A DNA stretch of 26,520 bases from Dissophora ornata (Eukaryota > Mortierellomycota > Mortierellomycetes > Mortierellales > Mortierellaceae). The translations under genes and the position numbers were made by a program. The stretch spans positions 1-26,520 of the forward strand of contig MU617024.1 of the NCBI GenBank assembly GCA_025201705.1. Direction: 5' to 3'. Under the pieces are notes generated by a model that was not told the origin of the DNA, ran no database searches, and worked only from the letters and a program-made list of their open reading frames with translations. Within the stretch, counting starts at the first letter, position 1. Each line of letters starts with the position of its first letter. Shown here piece by piece: positions 1 to 10,404 of this stretch.

Positions 1-155
1 CAGCAAAAGGGTAAGTCGCAATGTGATCGAAAAGAAATGGATAGCAATAACAAGGACATCAATGCTAATCACTGTTCTACGGTCTTTTTACGAGCTACAC
101 CGTTTATCCGCTAGACTCGAATGACCGGACGATCTTGGTGCCTGATCCGATCGAT
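1..155 (+). repeat. Dispersed repeat, copy A (inverted partner at the right end of the window)
   Basis: Bases 1-155 match the reverse complement of about 26335-26493 with roughly ten substitutions and one 3-nt indel (about 93% identity by hand alignment). The match spans a conserved splice donor (gtaagt at 11), a branch-like gctaatc near 64-70 and an acceptor ending at 94. It then continues for about 60 nt before the copies diverge. Both copies are oriented inward from the window edges. This is visible directly. That it is a dispersed, multi-copy family is inference from its position at both edges. Confidence 0.85.
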
Positions 156-170
156 CCGAATAACCCGTAA
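1..170 (+). CDS. Partial 3' end of a repeated gene of unknown function
   Basis: Possible gene tail entering from the left edge. A good intron can be drawn at 11-94 (84 nt). After it, one frame from 95 reads through the motif SNDRTILVPDP and stops at TAA 168-170, with an AATAAA at 231-236 downstream. Between this copy and the one at the right edge, several differences in this frame are silent (TAT/TAC, TTG/CTG, CCG/CCA, GAT/GAC), which suggests past protein-coding constraint. A second frame, read without splicing, is open from base 1 and stops at 112-114. I do not recognise the protein. The 5' part lies outside the window, so the frame cannot be settled. Confidence 0.3.
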
Positions 171-778
171 ACCTGGCGCCCTATCCAACGGACTTCGGCG
201 ATGTGGTCAAGACTAGTGGATACATATTTCAATAAACCTCTTCTATTGAAAAGAAACAGTTCCCAATGACCTGATTGTGCTTTAGTTAGAAATAAGAACC
301 ACTCCTCCGAAAGCCCTGGATGTTGGTCATAATTGATGCATGCAGACAGGATCATGAACGCGTTGCTTTGCGTCTGTGAATGTGCGACGCTGAATTGATG
401 TCTCTTTCCTCAGCTATTGCGCCGAGCTAGAAAAGTGTACAGGCGATCGACAACACCGCTCTGTCAAAGTCCATATACCGCCCACTTGTTTTTCGTCTTT
501 TTCTTATGAGCGAGCGGTGTTGTTGAGTTGGTTGTCGTCGTCATCATTGTCCTCCGTAGCAACGTCATGGCATTTTTATTCGCCGCATTCAGAAAGATCG
601 ACAGGAGCCAAGTAGGATGAATAGCTGTTTATTAGGTTTGAGGTTGTAGGATATCATTGTCCACTGGTTACTAGAACTAGCAAATATTCGTGTTCATGTC
701 TGTGTAGCTATCATTTTTTGCCGTTTTGTGTTTGTTTGTGCACGCTGATGGAAACACTAGGCCATTGAAAATATCTGC
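171..778. other. Intergenic, no gene seen
   Basis: This stretch holds an AATAAA at 231-236 that could end the gene entering from the left, and the likely 3' UTR of the phosphodiesterase gene on the minus strand. Short open frames here have no recognisable domain. I see no RNA gene or repeat. Confidence 0.5.
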
Positions 779-2218
779 TTAAAAGATGGGCAAAGCAGCA
801 GTGCCCTCGATCTGCACAGCCTCGAGGGCGTTGGGGTCCAAGTTCAAGAGGCGAAGGATGGTGGGTGCGATCTGAGCGGTCTTGACAGGGGTGACGTTCT
901 TCTGCTTCTTGATAAGAGGAGACGAAACCAAGAGGGCAACGTGGACATCGTCCTCATTGAATCCACCGTGCTCAGCGACCTTCTTCGTGGAGAGCGAATA
1001 CAAGGTACCTTGCTTGGCCTGGTAGATGATGTCGGGGACACGGGGGTCGGTGGCGGGGTCACCAAAGCCAGCCAGACGGACACCCTCGCCAGCCCAGAGG
1101 GTGGTCAAGTGGACCTGGTCGGCGTTCTTGTAGGCGTTGGAAGCAGCGGTGAAGGTGTCAGCGCTGTCCTTGAGCCAGAACATACCAGCATCGTCATCAA
1201 TGACATGGACAGTCTCAACACCAACAGAGGCGTCCAAGATAGCGGGGTCAATGCGTCTCAGTTGGTTGACATCGATAGGCGACTGGCCGTGCTTGGCAGA
1301 GACAATGATGACAGTTTCCTTGTAGATCTTGGCCTCCTTGAGGGCAGCGACGACTTTGCCGAGGGAAGCATCAGTGTGCAAAAGAGCATCGTTCAACTGA
1401 GTCGAGGGAGTACCGAAAGCCTTCTGGTTGACACTGATATCCTGGAAGTTGGCTCCAAAGACCGAGGGGGTACCGATGTGCTTCTTTCCGGTGGCATCCT
1501 TGCCGTGGATCCAGTTGATGACGGCTCCAACGTGGAGATCATCGTAGGCAGGGGTGGCGCTGGCAGCGACCGCGGCGATCTCGGGCGAGTAGTAGTCGGT
1601 AAGACCATCGCCGTTGGTTCCACGAGCAATGTCGTAGGCGCCGAGATGCTTGTCGGACCAGGCAGTAACGTGGCCGTGCGCGCGGGCAATCTGGAACAAG
1701 TTGTTCACACGGACGTACTGGTGAGGGTAGAGGGGCTTGCACTCGCCTTTGGCCAAACGCAAGGGAAGGGCATTAATGTTGATTCCACCGCCACCACTGA
1801 GCTTGGTGGGATCGATGTCAATGGTCTCATCGTAGAGGACCCTAGTTCCAGGAGCGCCAGTGCAGTTGGAGCCTGGGGGGTAGAGAGAGCGATCGTACGA
1901 GTCATCATACCAAACACCGTGGGTGGAGGAGCTGCCTCCAGTGAGCTGGGCAACGAGACCGGGGAAGGAGTCCGAGGGCTTGGAGGTCTGGGCGTTAGTG
2001 AACTCAATTCCAGAGTTGGCCAAGCTTGCAAGGGTGGACTTGGGGTTGGCAGCAACGAAGGCACTCAGATCCGACTGGTGGAGACCGTCAATGGAGAATA
2101 AGATGACGTGCTTAACCTTGCTGTGGCCGTGGGGCTTAGGCTTGGCCTCAGTGGCAGCGCTGAGGGCGAGGACGCCCATGACAACGGCGATGGAGGAAGA
2201 GATGGAGATGAATTTCAT
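779..2218 (-). CDS. Secreted type I phosphodiesterase / nucleotide-pyrophosphatase-like enzyme (alkaline phosphatase superfamily)
   Basis: Predicted 479-residue hydrolase of phosphodiester or phosphomonoester bonds; substrate unknown. Residues 1-25 form a signal peptide (hydrophobic SIAVVMGVLALSAATEA), so it should be secreted. Superfamily landmarks: metal Asp44 in ILFSIDGL, a nucleophile-position Ser84 in KPSDSFPG (Thr in animal NPPs), Asp283 in HTDASLG, His310 in VSAKHGQSPID and His417 in AEHGGFNEDD. The usual Asp of the Asp-His-Gly motif is Lys309 here. The frame stays open 38 codons upstream to an ATG at 2332. I chose the ATG at 2218 because it immediately precedes the signal peptide and the TATA box at 2349-2357 leaves no room for a transcript including 2332. 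It has no intron, unlike all its neighbours. I am confident of the superfamily but not of the substrate. Confidence 0.88.
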   Translation of the reverse strand: MKFISISSSIAVVMGVLALSAATEAKPKPHGHSKVKHVILFSIDGLHQSDLSAFVAANPKSTLASLANSGIEFTNAQTSKPSDSFPGLVAQLTGGSSSTHGVWYDDSYDRSLYPPGSNCTGAPGTRVLYDETIDIDPTKLSGGGGININALPLRLAKGECKPLYPHQYVRVNNLFQIARAHGHVTAWSDKHLGAYDIARGTNGDGLTDYYSPEIAAVAASATPAYDDLHVGAVINWIHGKDATGKKHIGTPSVFGANFQDISVNQKAFGTPSTQLNDALLHTDASLGKVVAALKEAKIYKETVIIVSAKHGQSPIDVNQLRRIDPAILDASVGVETVHVIDDDAGMFWLKDSADTFTAASNAYKNADQVHLTTLWAGEGVRLAGFGDPATDPRVPDIIYQAKQGTLYSLSTKKVAEHGGFNEDDVHVALLVSSPLIKKQKNVTPVKTAQIAPTILRLLNLDPNALEAVQIEGTAALPIF

Positions 2219-2348
2219 GATTGCTGGTAGGGGAGGTGTCGACGGGGAGTTGAGAAGAGGGTTGGGAGATGTTTGGCGTAGTGTATGGTGCGTGGGATTG
2301 GGATCAAGGAGATAGAGAACAAGCAAAAGCAAAGAGACATGTTGCTCT

Positions 2349-2357
2349 TATTTATAT
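2349..2357 (-). promoter_or_regulatory. TATA box of the phosphodiesterase gene
   Basis: On the minus strand this reads ATATAAATA. Transcription would start near 2320-2325, giving a leader of about 100 nt before the ATG at 2218. Position and sequence both fit a core promoter; the start site itself is inferred. Confidence 0.6.
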
Positions 2358-4385
2358 GACATCGACCAAGAGTTTGCACCTTTCTTTAAAGTAGCCGCGG
2401 AGGCAAGAGTTGGGTTAACGACGGCGGAGGGCATGCGTGGTCGTGGATGATGAATTTCCATGCATCGAGCGAGACATTGCGACCGTGGACTTGACTCTTG
2501 AAGATGAGAGGACAGGACACTATGAGGCACCCTCGCGGCTACATGACAGAGAGCCGACCCTAGTGATTACTAGTCTACAAACAGAGTAGCGCGACTTCGG
2601 GCGGCGATGGTCATATTTGGATGACTTCTTAGAGTTAAGATAGAAGGACAAAAAAAACAAGAGGGTGTTGTGCAAGATCGACGGACTACAGAGAGGATTG
2701 GTATTTGGCGCAAGTTGCGCATGAGATGGAAAGATAGATGGGACAAATCCATTGGAGGCAACCCGCGAATCAGAAACGAGACACAAAGGAGCATGGCCAG
2801 TCAAGAGGCCGCTGCACGCTCATCGGGTCGTCGTGCAAGCACCCTGCAACTCGTGCTTTGATTCGCCAATACAAACGTGTTTTGTGCTCGGGATGCAAGA
2901 GCGAATATTCGATGCCTATCGTCAACAACAGCAAGAATTAGTCTACAGTATACAGCTCTCAAATTTTCCTTGGTATTTGGTGGCGCAACACCACACATCC
3001 CTGGCGACGATGGAACGTGGTTGCACAATGAGGCAGCAAATTGTCTTTTTTCTTCTATTCCTCAATGTTGGACTTGAGCAATCAATCCCAGACCCTCGCC
3101 CTAAACCGTTTTCCTGGCTTCATTTCCACTTTGTGCCTTACCCCAGAAAAAGACGTAATCAAGCTCCCGACATGATCGAGAGCCTTCCATTAGTCTCATC
3201 TACATTCTACATTCTCCCTTTGACACTTTGTTTCCTTTCTTGGACTGCGCGATGTCATACGGGCGCCAACTTTGCATCTCGAAATATCTTAATTTTCCGC
3301 GCCATCCCGAGCCCCGACTTTGACCTTTGACCTCTTTCAACATGGCCATCTTTCGCATTGTAGACAAGCGCTTAACAGGTCTCCCATCTTTAGATGGTGT
3401 AACGACATATGGATATACTCCGCGTGCGCAACGGCTGTTCTCATTGTTTTGGATTCAACGAAGCAATAAAACGCTCTGAAATGAGCGCAACTGCCTTTGC
3501 CCACTGCGAGAAATTCTGCGCCTTCGGCGAGCACCTCAGCGGCTCCATTCATTTGCAGACAATAAGTAATAGATGTTTCTGGCCCACATGTAAAACAATT
3601 ACCAACTCTTTTTCCGTCTAAAAAAACCTGTTTGTATGCAAAGCAAAAGGAATGCAACAGGGCTGGTCGAATATGTCGAGCAGAAAAAAATCTTCTTTCC
3701 ACAATATTGATTCCGGCTCCCACCATTTGCGCGAAAACAAAAAAGAGCGTATACAATTTTTTTTTTTTTTTGCTCAAGTTCAGCCCTGCATACAAATTAC
3801 CATTGAATACTAACTTTTGCAATCTTTAGGCGGTAAGGTTGAATAGGACGCGTGAAACTCAAGTAGGGATTGATATAACCCCAAAAGACTCAAGATAATA
3901 AATATTCAGTTTCTTCTGGTCTATTCTACGTGCATTGAACTGCACAATTCGAGGAAGACTATCGTGGTTGAGGTGTTTTATTGCGAACAGAGTCGAATAA
4001 GACAGGTACTGATAACGATATTGTACAGAAAAAAAATATAAAAACTGAATGGGCATGAAATGTCTACGTGTGTGGGCAGAGTGATGCTCTACATGCAATG
4101 GTGCGTCTAAAAATATAGTGCTGTAGCAGGGGGGAAGAGGAGGAGGAGGAAGGGCTATGTTCAGAAAAGTGGGTTGAGTCGAAGTCGTGCAACGGTAATA
4201 CGTTAATAGCGTAGAGGCAATAGACATGGTAAAAAGAGGTTGGCGGGAGGGGCGGAGAGATGGATGCGTGCAGAAGAGATACAGAGTGTAAGCTGACTCT
4301 TGGGGAGTTGTCGTAAATCGGAAATATACATATGGCATCACTCATACTAGGGAATATAATAACAAAAGGAGAGACATTTCATGGC
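2358..4385. other. Intergenic region between phosphodiesterase promoter and MYB 3' end
   Basis: About 2 kb without a gene I can support. The left part is upstream promoter DNA of the phosphodiesterase gene. The right part should include the 3' UTR of the minus-strand MYB gene; the first minus-strand AATAAA is at 3977-3982, about 400 nt past its stop. A 15-nt T run lies at 3757-3771. Open frames at 2752-3330 (+) and 3337-3822 (-) have no domain, odd composition and no splice context. Confidence 0.45.
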
Positions 4386-6689
4386 TCAGGCAGAGGGACC
4401 AACAAGATTCTCGATCGACATGACGTGGGCTGTGCTTTGGCGGTAGACCCTGCCGTTGTTCCTGCAAACATCTTCTTCTTCCTCCTCCTCCTCCTCCTCC
4501 TCCTCCTCCTCACCTTGATCCAGGTCGTCCTCATCTAGATCCTCGTCCTCTGTCAAGCCAATTGACTCTTTGTCTGACATCATGTCCTCATCGTCATAAG
4601 GATGCTTCATGTCTCTGTATTCGATATGGCCAGGGCGGTGATATTCTAGCTCTTGGCTAGGCTCACGCTTCACAGCACGGCCACAGCCTCCGTCAGCTAT
4701 GGCAGAGTCCATCTGAATATGTCTGACAGACGAGACCAAGGTCTCCTGCGAGGAGTACGATCCAGAGGACGTTGTGGAATCAGATCGGCTCAGAGTCATA
4801 GAACCCATGGTTCCGACCGAGTGGCTCATACCCAGCTGCGAGGATGAGGTCGATTCCTGGAGGCGAGCCATGGAGCGCGCGAATGGATTCTTGCTCATAT
4901 CACACTGATGGGGTGCTGAGGGATTGGAGATAGCTGCGCTGCTGGCCAGCAGGGATGAGTACGAAGATGAAGGAGAGAACATGTGGCTGAGCTGACCTTG
5001 GGCGCCGTAGATGGCCGCATTGGATTGTTTGAACAATGGCGAGTTCTGCTCAGATGCATGAACAAAGGATGCAATTCCCGGGAGCGTCATTCTGGGTGAA
5101 GTAGGAGAAGCACCCAAGGAGGAGGAGTCTTGAGGCGTCTGCATGGAACCGCTTCCGCACAGGACGCGGGCAGATGGTGGTGTGATGCACCAGGACGATA
5201 ACGTGCTCTTGCGACGGCCAAAGTCAGGTGTCTTTGGAGGGGAGGGCAGGATCAGGCTATTGGAGGATGAAGACGCCAAGCTCGACAACGATGGCGACGA
5301 AGAACTGCGAGGGATCATTGTCGGAGGGACCGGAAGGGAATGCCGGCGTTCATATGGCGCGAAGCGGGCCGTGGTATTGGGTATCTGGTGAGGATGCATA
5401 GACATTGCAGGAAGGGAGGGTGACGAAACGGACATCAGGCTCTTGAATCCTCCGCCCAGCGGGAACTGACTATGGGCCTGGCGCTGATCACGGTAGTGAT
5501 AGTCCGCGTGGATCGAGGGCATGCTCATGCGTCTCTTCTTGCGCTGCATAGTCGTATTGAAATGGTTCTTGATGGCATTATCAGGCCTTCCGGGCATGTG
5601 TTTGGCCATCTCAGCCCATTTGGAGCCTAGTTGGTCGTAGAGCTCCAAAATTCGCATATCTTCCTCAAGAGTGAAAGGCGCCTTGTTGACTAAAGTATTG
5701 AGGCGACGCGTGATGAAGGAGTCATCGTTAACAGAGCGACTCAACAGCGACGGCGTAGTTTCAAGAGGATTGATGCGGGTGGGTTTAGCTTACTCATAGG
5801 GTCGAGATGGTTGTGCCATCTCTCTCGACATTGCTTGCCAGTGCGCGAGCCGATTCTCGAGGCAATAAACACCCACTTTTCGGGGCCGTACTCATTGACG
5901 AGCTCACGCAGCTTTCGGTCTTCCTACAAAAACATGTGAGCAGAAAGACGCGTCGTCGTGAGTTCAAGCGCTCGATTGGTGGCAATATTAATTTGTATCT
6001 GCATGTCGCTCATTTACCTCCTCTGTCCATGGTCCCTTGACCTGGCGCTGTTTGACGGAGGAAAGCACTCTCCAGCGGTGCATACATTCATTGCGGTCCC
6101 TCGACCCGTCTGGGAACCCATAGTCCGCAACTGATTTCCATGACTTTGTGCCATATGTGTTTACTGCCTCGCACAAAACATTGTCCTATAATTGCACAAG
6201 CGAGGTGCTCACGTTAGTTCATCTGCAGCCCTGGAATCGGATTCGCACCGTTTACATGTAATGGGAATAGCCTCCCTCTGTCTTTGCATCGGAGGTGAGG
6301 GGGAATGTATTCAGGGCGTATTCCAGTGCAGCGCGTGCAATTCGGCTTGGACGCGACGACACGCGTTATTGGAATGTGTTTGGAATCTCATCCCAGGGTG
6401 GACGAAAAAGGTGGTGGAATTCGGTAAATGTGTTAACGGTGCCTACCTCATGTCGTTGCCAAGGTCCATCGTTAAAGCTGGATGGCGCATGTGGGCTTTG
6501 GAGGTGCATGTGCGATGCCGCAGAGGAGTACGCGAATGGAGGGAGCGAATGACTATTGCCGTGAATAGACGCCATCGACACAACGGAGCACGTTGAGGAT
6601 GGATGTGGGGAGCTGAACGTCATACGTTCCATCGAGTGTTCCATCGAGTGGGAGGTATTGAGCGGAGGCAAATCTGCGCGCGTCTTCAT
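4386..6689 (-). CDS. Three-repeat (R1R2R3) MYB transcription factor
   Basis: Nuclear DNA-binding regulator. Exons 6689-6447, 6185-6018, 5923-5794 and 5689-4386 join to 614 residues; introns are 261, 94 and 104 nt with clear donors and acceptors (CTAAC branch point near 6214-6218). MYB repeats: R1 about 75-126 (GPWQRHE...KSWKSVA...HRWRVL), R2 about 131-180 (KGPWTEEEDRK...EKWVFIA...[11 protein letters not shown]), R3 about 181-232 (APFTLEED...SKWAEMA...NAIKNHFN). Splice sites fall inside R1, at the GPWTEE|EDRK point of R2 and at the R2/R3 boundary, and each repair gives the expected family sequence. R3 has Phe in place of the first and last Trp. A basic RKKRR follows R3; the rest is Ser-rich and ends in an acidic tail with a poly-Glu run. 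The start is the first ATG downstream of a TATA-like element, with an in-frame stop just upstream. Target genes are unknown. Confidence 0.9.
4480..4510. repeat. CTC trinucleotide repeat coding for poly-Glu
   Basis: About ten CTC units on the plus strand read as a run of GAG codons in the acidic C-terminal tail of the minus-strand MYB protein. The length is likely to vary between strains. Confidence 0.85.
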
Positions 6690-6922
6690 AGTACGTTAGA
6701 CGAGGGGAGGAAGGCAATGAATGATGTGATGGAGGGAGGGTATCGTGCCGCGTCGAAGGGGGTTGCTGTCGCAAGGTGCGATTGTTGTCGTTATTGACAG
6801 CGGCGGTAGGAGAGGAAAGGGAGAAGGATATGATCAAGCAGTTTAACAGGGTCCGTAGGAGAGGAAAGAGGCAGATGAATGTGTAATTGACGTAGAAGGA
6901 AGAGGAGCGGGAAGACACTAGG

Positions 6923-6930
6923 TATTTAAA
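6923..6930 (-). promoter_or_regulatory. TATA-like element of the MYB gene
   Basis: The minus strand reads TTTAAATA. A start of transcription near 6895 would give a leader of about 205 nt. I see no ATG on the minus strand between there and 6689, which supports both this element and the chosen start codon. The element is suggestive, not proven. Confidence 0.4.
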
Positions 6931-8612
6931 AGGAAAAGGAACGAACTCGCCGCGACAGAAGGACGCGTTCAGGTTGCGGTTGATCGTTTCAAGTGCGGTG
7001 TTGGAGCGCGAGCGGGTACAGGGCCGGACGGGGTGAAGCGAGATCCGAATGGTCAGGGAAGGCGGGTAAAGCAGTGCGACTCACTTTAGGCGACAAGGAT
7101 AATGGAGGAGGATGATAGATGTGGTACGGCTCAGAGAAGGAGAGAGTATGAGCAAGCGTGAGAGTGTTAAAGAGAGGGAGGACGACGCGACGACAGGCGA
7201 GTGGAAAGAGGAAATGTACAGGTACCTCGCATGGCTTCCGCGGCTTTCTGTACTTGCGTTGTCGGATAGGAAGGAACAGCTACTTTGTATTCCTGGGAAA
7301 GACTGGAATAAGTTCGTTGTCAAAAAGAAAGAAATAAAGGGAGGGTTGCACATGTAGGTTGTCTGCCTCCTGTCTCCTTATGCCTACCACTTTGTTCTCA
7401 TGAAAGTATAATGACCTTGGGGAAGAAAGAGAAGGTACAATTCACCACAGGAGAATCACAGGAGACGGACTGCACCTGATCAAAAGAACGATGACTATGG
7501 TCCTTGTTTTGGTGCAGCAGGCAAAGGGTGATATCCAAGGGAGGAGGAAGAATAGGCGTGTAAGGAGGTGGTGGATCGCGATGCGTGTGGTGCAGAGTAG
7601 AGGAGGCTGTTCCTCCATAGGCAGATGGACCCCTCTGAGTGGTCTACAATCCTTACAAAAAGAATATGCACAATGAGGAAAAAAGAGGAGAGCCTTTCAG
7701 GAGACAAATCATGTCAATAGAAAAACATAAAGAGTTGGCACAAGGAGAAAGGACCAAATACCTGTTATGTGATATTCGATTTAGCGTGCCAGCAAGGGTT
7801 GGATCAAGGGCACAGGAGTGAAGGCCATGCAAGAACTTTTGTGATGCTTGAGCTAATTGCCATAGACTACTTGTTGTTTCTTGATTAGGGGGAAAGCTCT
7901 GTGACGCCAGAAAGAGCATGTACACACCCACGGGCATTATCCACAATGCAAGGGGTGGTCCGCCTGTGGAGAAATAAACGAGCAAAGGACCGCGATGGGA
8001 GTAAGGGTAAGGGCATGTTATGACATGTGGACAAAGGAAGACAGCCGCAGGTGCATGGCAACATGGCGTGGGGGGGTCATTAGCAATCGCCTCCGCAAAC
8101 AGGAGATGTACGGCGCAGTATGCCCAATATCGACAGACTAGCAATGACTCTTCATCCTTTGCTCCGTTTTCAGATCGAACCACGGCGGGTGCTCCTGCAA
8201 TGAGGTCGACTATCAAAGCAATAGCACATTGAAACATACAGCGACATCAGAAGCAACATAATGTATCGCTGTAGTAGCTGCAGCTGGGTGCAGCTAACGG
8301 CGTGTCACTATGCCCCATTCTTGCATCTACGCAATATGTGCGTGCGTGCATGTGGGCGCGTTAACCGTTTCATCCACGCGCAGGCAACTATCACTAATGT
8401 CACTGCACAAATCAAGAGAGGCATTCTCTTGAAGGCCAGAGGTAGTGATGAATGTCTTGGGGTTATGATGCCGAACGCTTCTCTCGATAATTCCTATCGC
8501 TCTTGCGTATTCTAGGTTGTTAGCCAGGGCCGCTCCTGTTGCTGAGGCTCGGCAAAGAAGGGAGACACCCGTGGGGGGTGGCATCCGCACAGCCACCGGA
8601 GCTAGGGGTTGC

Positions 8613-8662
8613 CCTCCACACACTACACTCTCCACACACTACACTCTCCACACACTCTCCAC
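8613..8662. repeat. Short tandem repeat, 16-bp unit
   Basis: The unit ctccacacactacact occurs twice in perfect tandem (8613-8644), followed by a partial third copy. It is non-coding and has no evident function. Confidence 0.85.
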
Positions 8663-9860
8663 CAACCTTTCGGTAGATCACTTGAATCTGTTCATCTCAG
8701 CGACACAGTAGGCTTTGGCGTTGGTTTGGTCCAATACGTAGCCTCACCGCAGATTGCAATTTCCTGTTAACGTAAAAAAAGAGCACCCCACAGGTAAAAT
8801 TCTTTGAGCGCAGTACATCCGACATGCATGCTTCTGTCATCACCAATGTGTACGGCATGTTTATTTTTAAGCAAGCCAAGCTCTGGGGGAAAAGGGGTGG
8901 ACAATGCGGATGCAATGGATCGGCTGCTCTCGATCACAATAGCTTAGCAAGTATGTGCTGTACAATTGCATGCCTGCCGTGGTCTGCTTGGGAAATCGCG
9001 AGCAGACACCAACGTGCTTTGCATATACCCTTCGCTGCACACTATTCCTCGATGGACAGGTGTGCGTCCATGGTTTCTTGTGTTGTTTACGTTGCTGACT
9101 TCGGCATGTGCTGCACGACATGCCGGTGCTAGTGCAACCTTGCACAAACGCAACAACAGGGATATTTGATGCAGCAACTGGACCACGACTCTCTAAAGTA
9201 AATTGGGGATGTCAATGCGCTGCACTTGGCCGGTGTGTTGCCAAGACAAGACGAAGGCCAAGGATAGGGGCCGGGATACAGGATTATTCACGCTGAATAA
9301 CGTCTGTGTCCATAAAGCGTACATGTACATTTCCTGTGTGGAGAAGATGGGAATAGAACATTGCTGGCAAATATGATCCATTCCTCGAGGGAGGATATTG
9401 TCCCCGGGCTCTGTTGATATTATAATATTATATTATTTTGTAGACCGCGCTTGTATGCGGTAAATGTATAATATGTCGGGTGCCCGGATGGGCCACGGAT
9501 ATGGACATGGCCAAGGAAGGCTCTCACAAGAACGTGAAAATGCGCAAGGGAGCGAACACTGAGAGCGCAGTAATAATAGGGTCGTTGCTGATATCCCACA
9601 TTCGCCGAAATAATCGATCGTGAATCCTCCGCCCGCAGTGCGCATCGCTGTGTGGGTTGTGCGTGTCGCGGCGGCATGGAGGGGGGAAGAAGAACCAGAG
9701 CAGGGGCAGGAGGCAGAGGGAGGGGGCATGGCAGGCGCGCAGCACCGCGATCTGCCGGGACGGTTCTTTTGTTGCGCGTGTTCTCGTGCTCGGATGTTGG
9801 GGGCGGGTGTGTGTGTGTACCGTGGGCGGTGGTGGTGGCACATGTGTGTGTGTCAATGTT

Positions 9861-9890
9861 TGTGGATGTTTATGGATGTTTATGGATGTG
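9861..9890. repeat. Short tandem repeat, 10-bp unit in GT-rich DNA
   Basis: The unit tatggatgtt appears about three times with minor changes, flanked by (GT)n tracts. This is a simple low-complexity block. Confidence 0.75.
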
Positions 9891-10404
9891 GATGGTGTGA
9901 ATGGTGTGTGTGCGTGGGGATCACAGCAGGGCCCTGTCTTTTTTTTTTTTCTTCGTTTGTTTCCATGTCTCGATGTCTTGGTCCATGGTCACTTGGCATT
10001 CCATTCAACCCAAAGCTTGTTCTCGATCCCTCCCGCTCTTCCCTCAATCCCATCCCTCCTCTCATTCCCCACAGCACTGCTCTCCTTTGCTCGTCGTCAA
10101 CCACTCGTGCACGCCGCTGTAATTAGACTTTTCCCCGACTCGTTTCTTGTCTCCTCATAGAATCCTCTCCTGCACCCTCATCACTCGCCAACTGATCAGC
10201 ACCCCACCCACACTACCAACAGCACGATCCATCAAAGCGCCTCCAACCCAACACGCCATTGTCACCGTTCCTCAACCTCCTCCCTCGACCCATTCTTCCC
10301 TTGACTCGACCTTCCGCTTGCCGCAGGGCATTGCTTCCCTCTTCTCCCTCCCCTCCGCTGGGCGACCATAGCTCGAAAGCACCTTGTCCCCGGATCGCAA
10401 TCTC

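Larger units (their letters stand above)
6931..10404. other. Long gene-poor region between the divergent MYB and vezatin genes
   Basis: About 3.5 kb with no gene I can defend. It contains upstream DNA of both neighbours, a 16-bp tandem repeat (8613-8662), an AT-only patch near 9418-9437, GT-rich low-complexity DNA around 9800-9920 with a 10-bp repeat, and C/T-rich DNA from about 9940 up to the vezatin start. The longest odd frame is 7653-8237 on the minus strand (194 codons, ATG start, Cys-rich, a hydrophobic start), without a recognisable domain. It could be a small orphan gene or chance. A long non-coding RNA or an intron-rich small gene would not be visible to me here. Confidence 0.4.

Noticed and set aside
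941..2101. Long plus-strand frame of 386 codons
   Set aside because: It lies entirely antisense to the phosphodiesterase gene, whose motifs and signal peptide are clear. The plus-strand product is a low-complexity Gly/Val/Asp/Ser shadow caused by codon bias.
2219..2332. N-terminal extension of the phosphodiesterase to the ATG at 2332
   Set aside because: This ATG lies only about 20 nt from the TATA box, and the extension would place 38 Pro/Thr-rich residues before a clean signal peptide.
2752..3330. Plus-strand open frame of about 190 codons
   Set aside because: There is no ATG at its start and no domain, the composition is random-looking, and no splice context extends it.
3337..3822. Minus-strand open frame of 161 codons
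   Set aside because: It crosses a 15-nt homopolymer T run and has no recognisable domain or splice partners.
6186..6446. Possible tRNA in the first MYB intron (B-box-like GGTGCGAATCC on the minus strand)
   Set aside because: The flanking bases do not form a T-arm stem, and no A box or acceptor stem can be drawn.
8613..8662. CRISPR-like repeat array
   Set aside because: The repeats are contiguous with no spacers and the genome is eukaryotic; this is a simple tandem repeat.
9620..10126. Overlapping open frames of 160-170 codons in GT- and CT-rich DNA
   Set aside because: Stops are rare there only because of base composition. Several frames are open at once and none has a domain.
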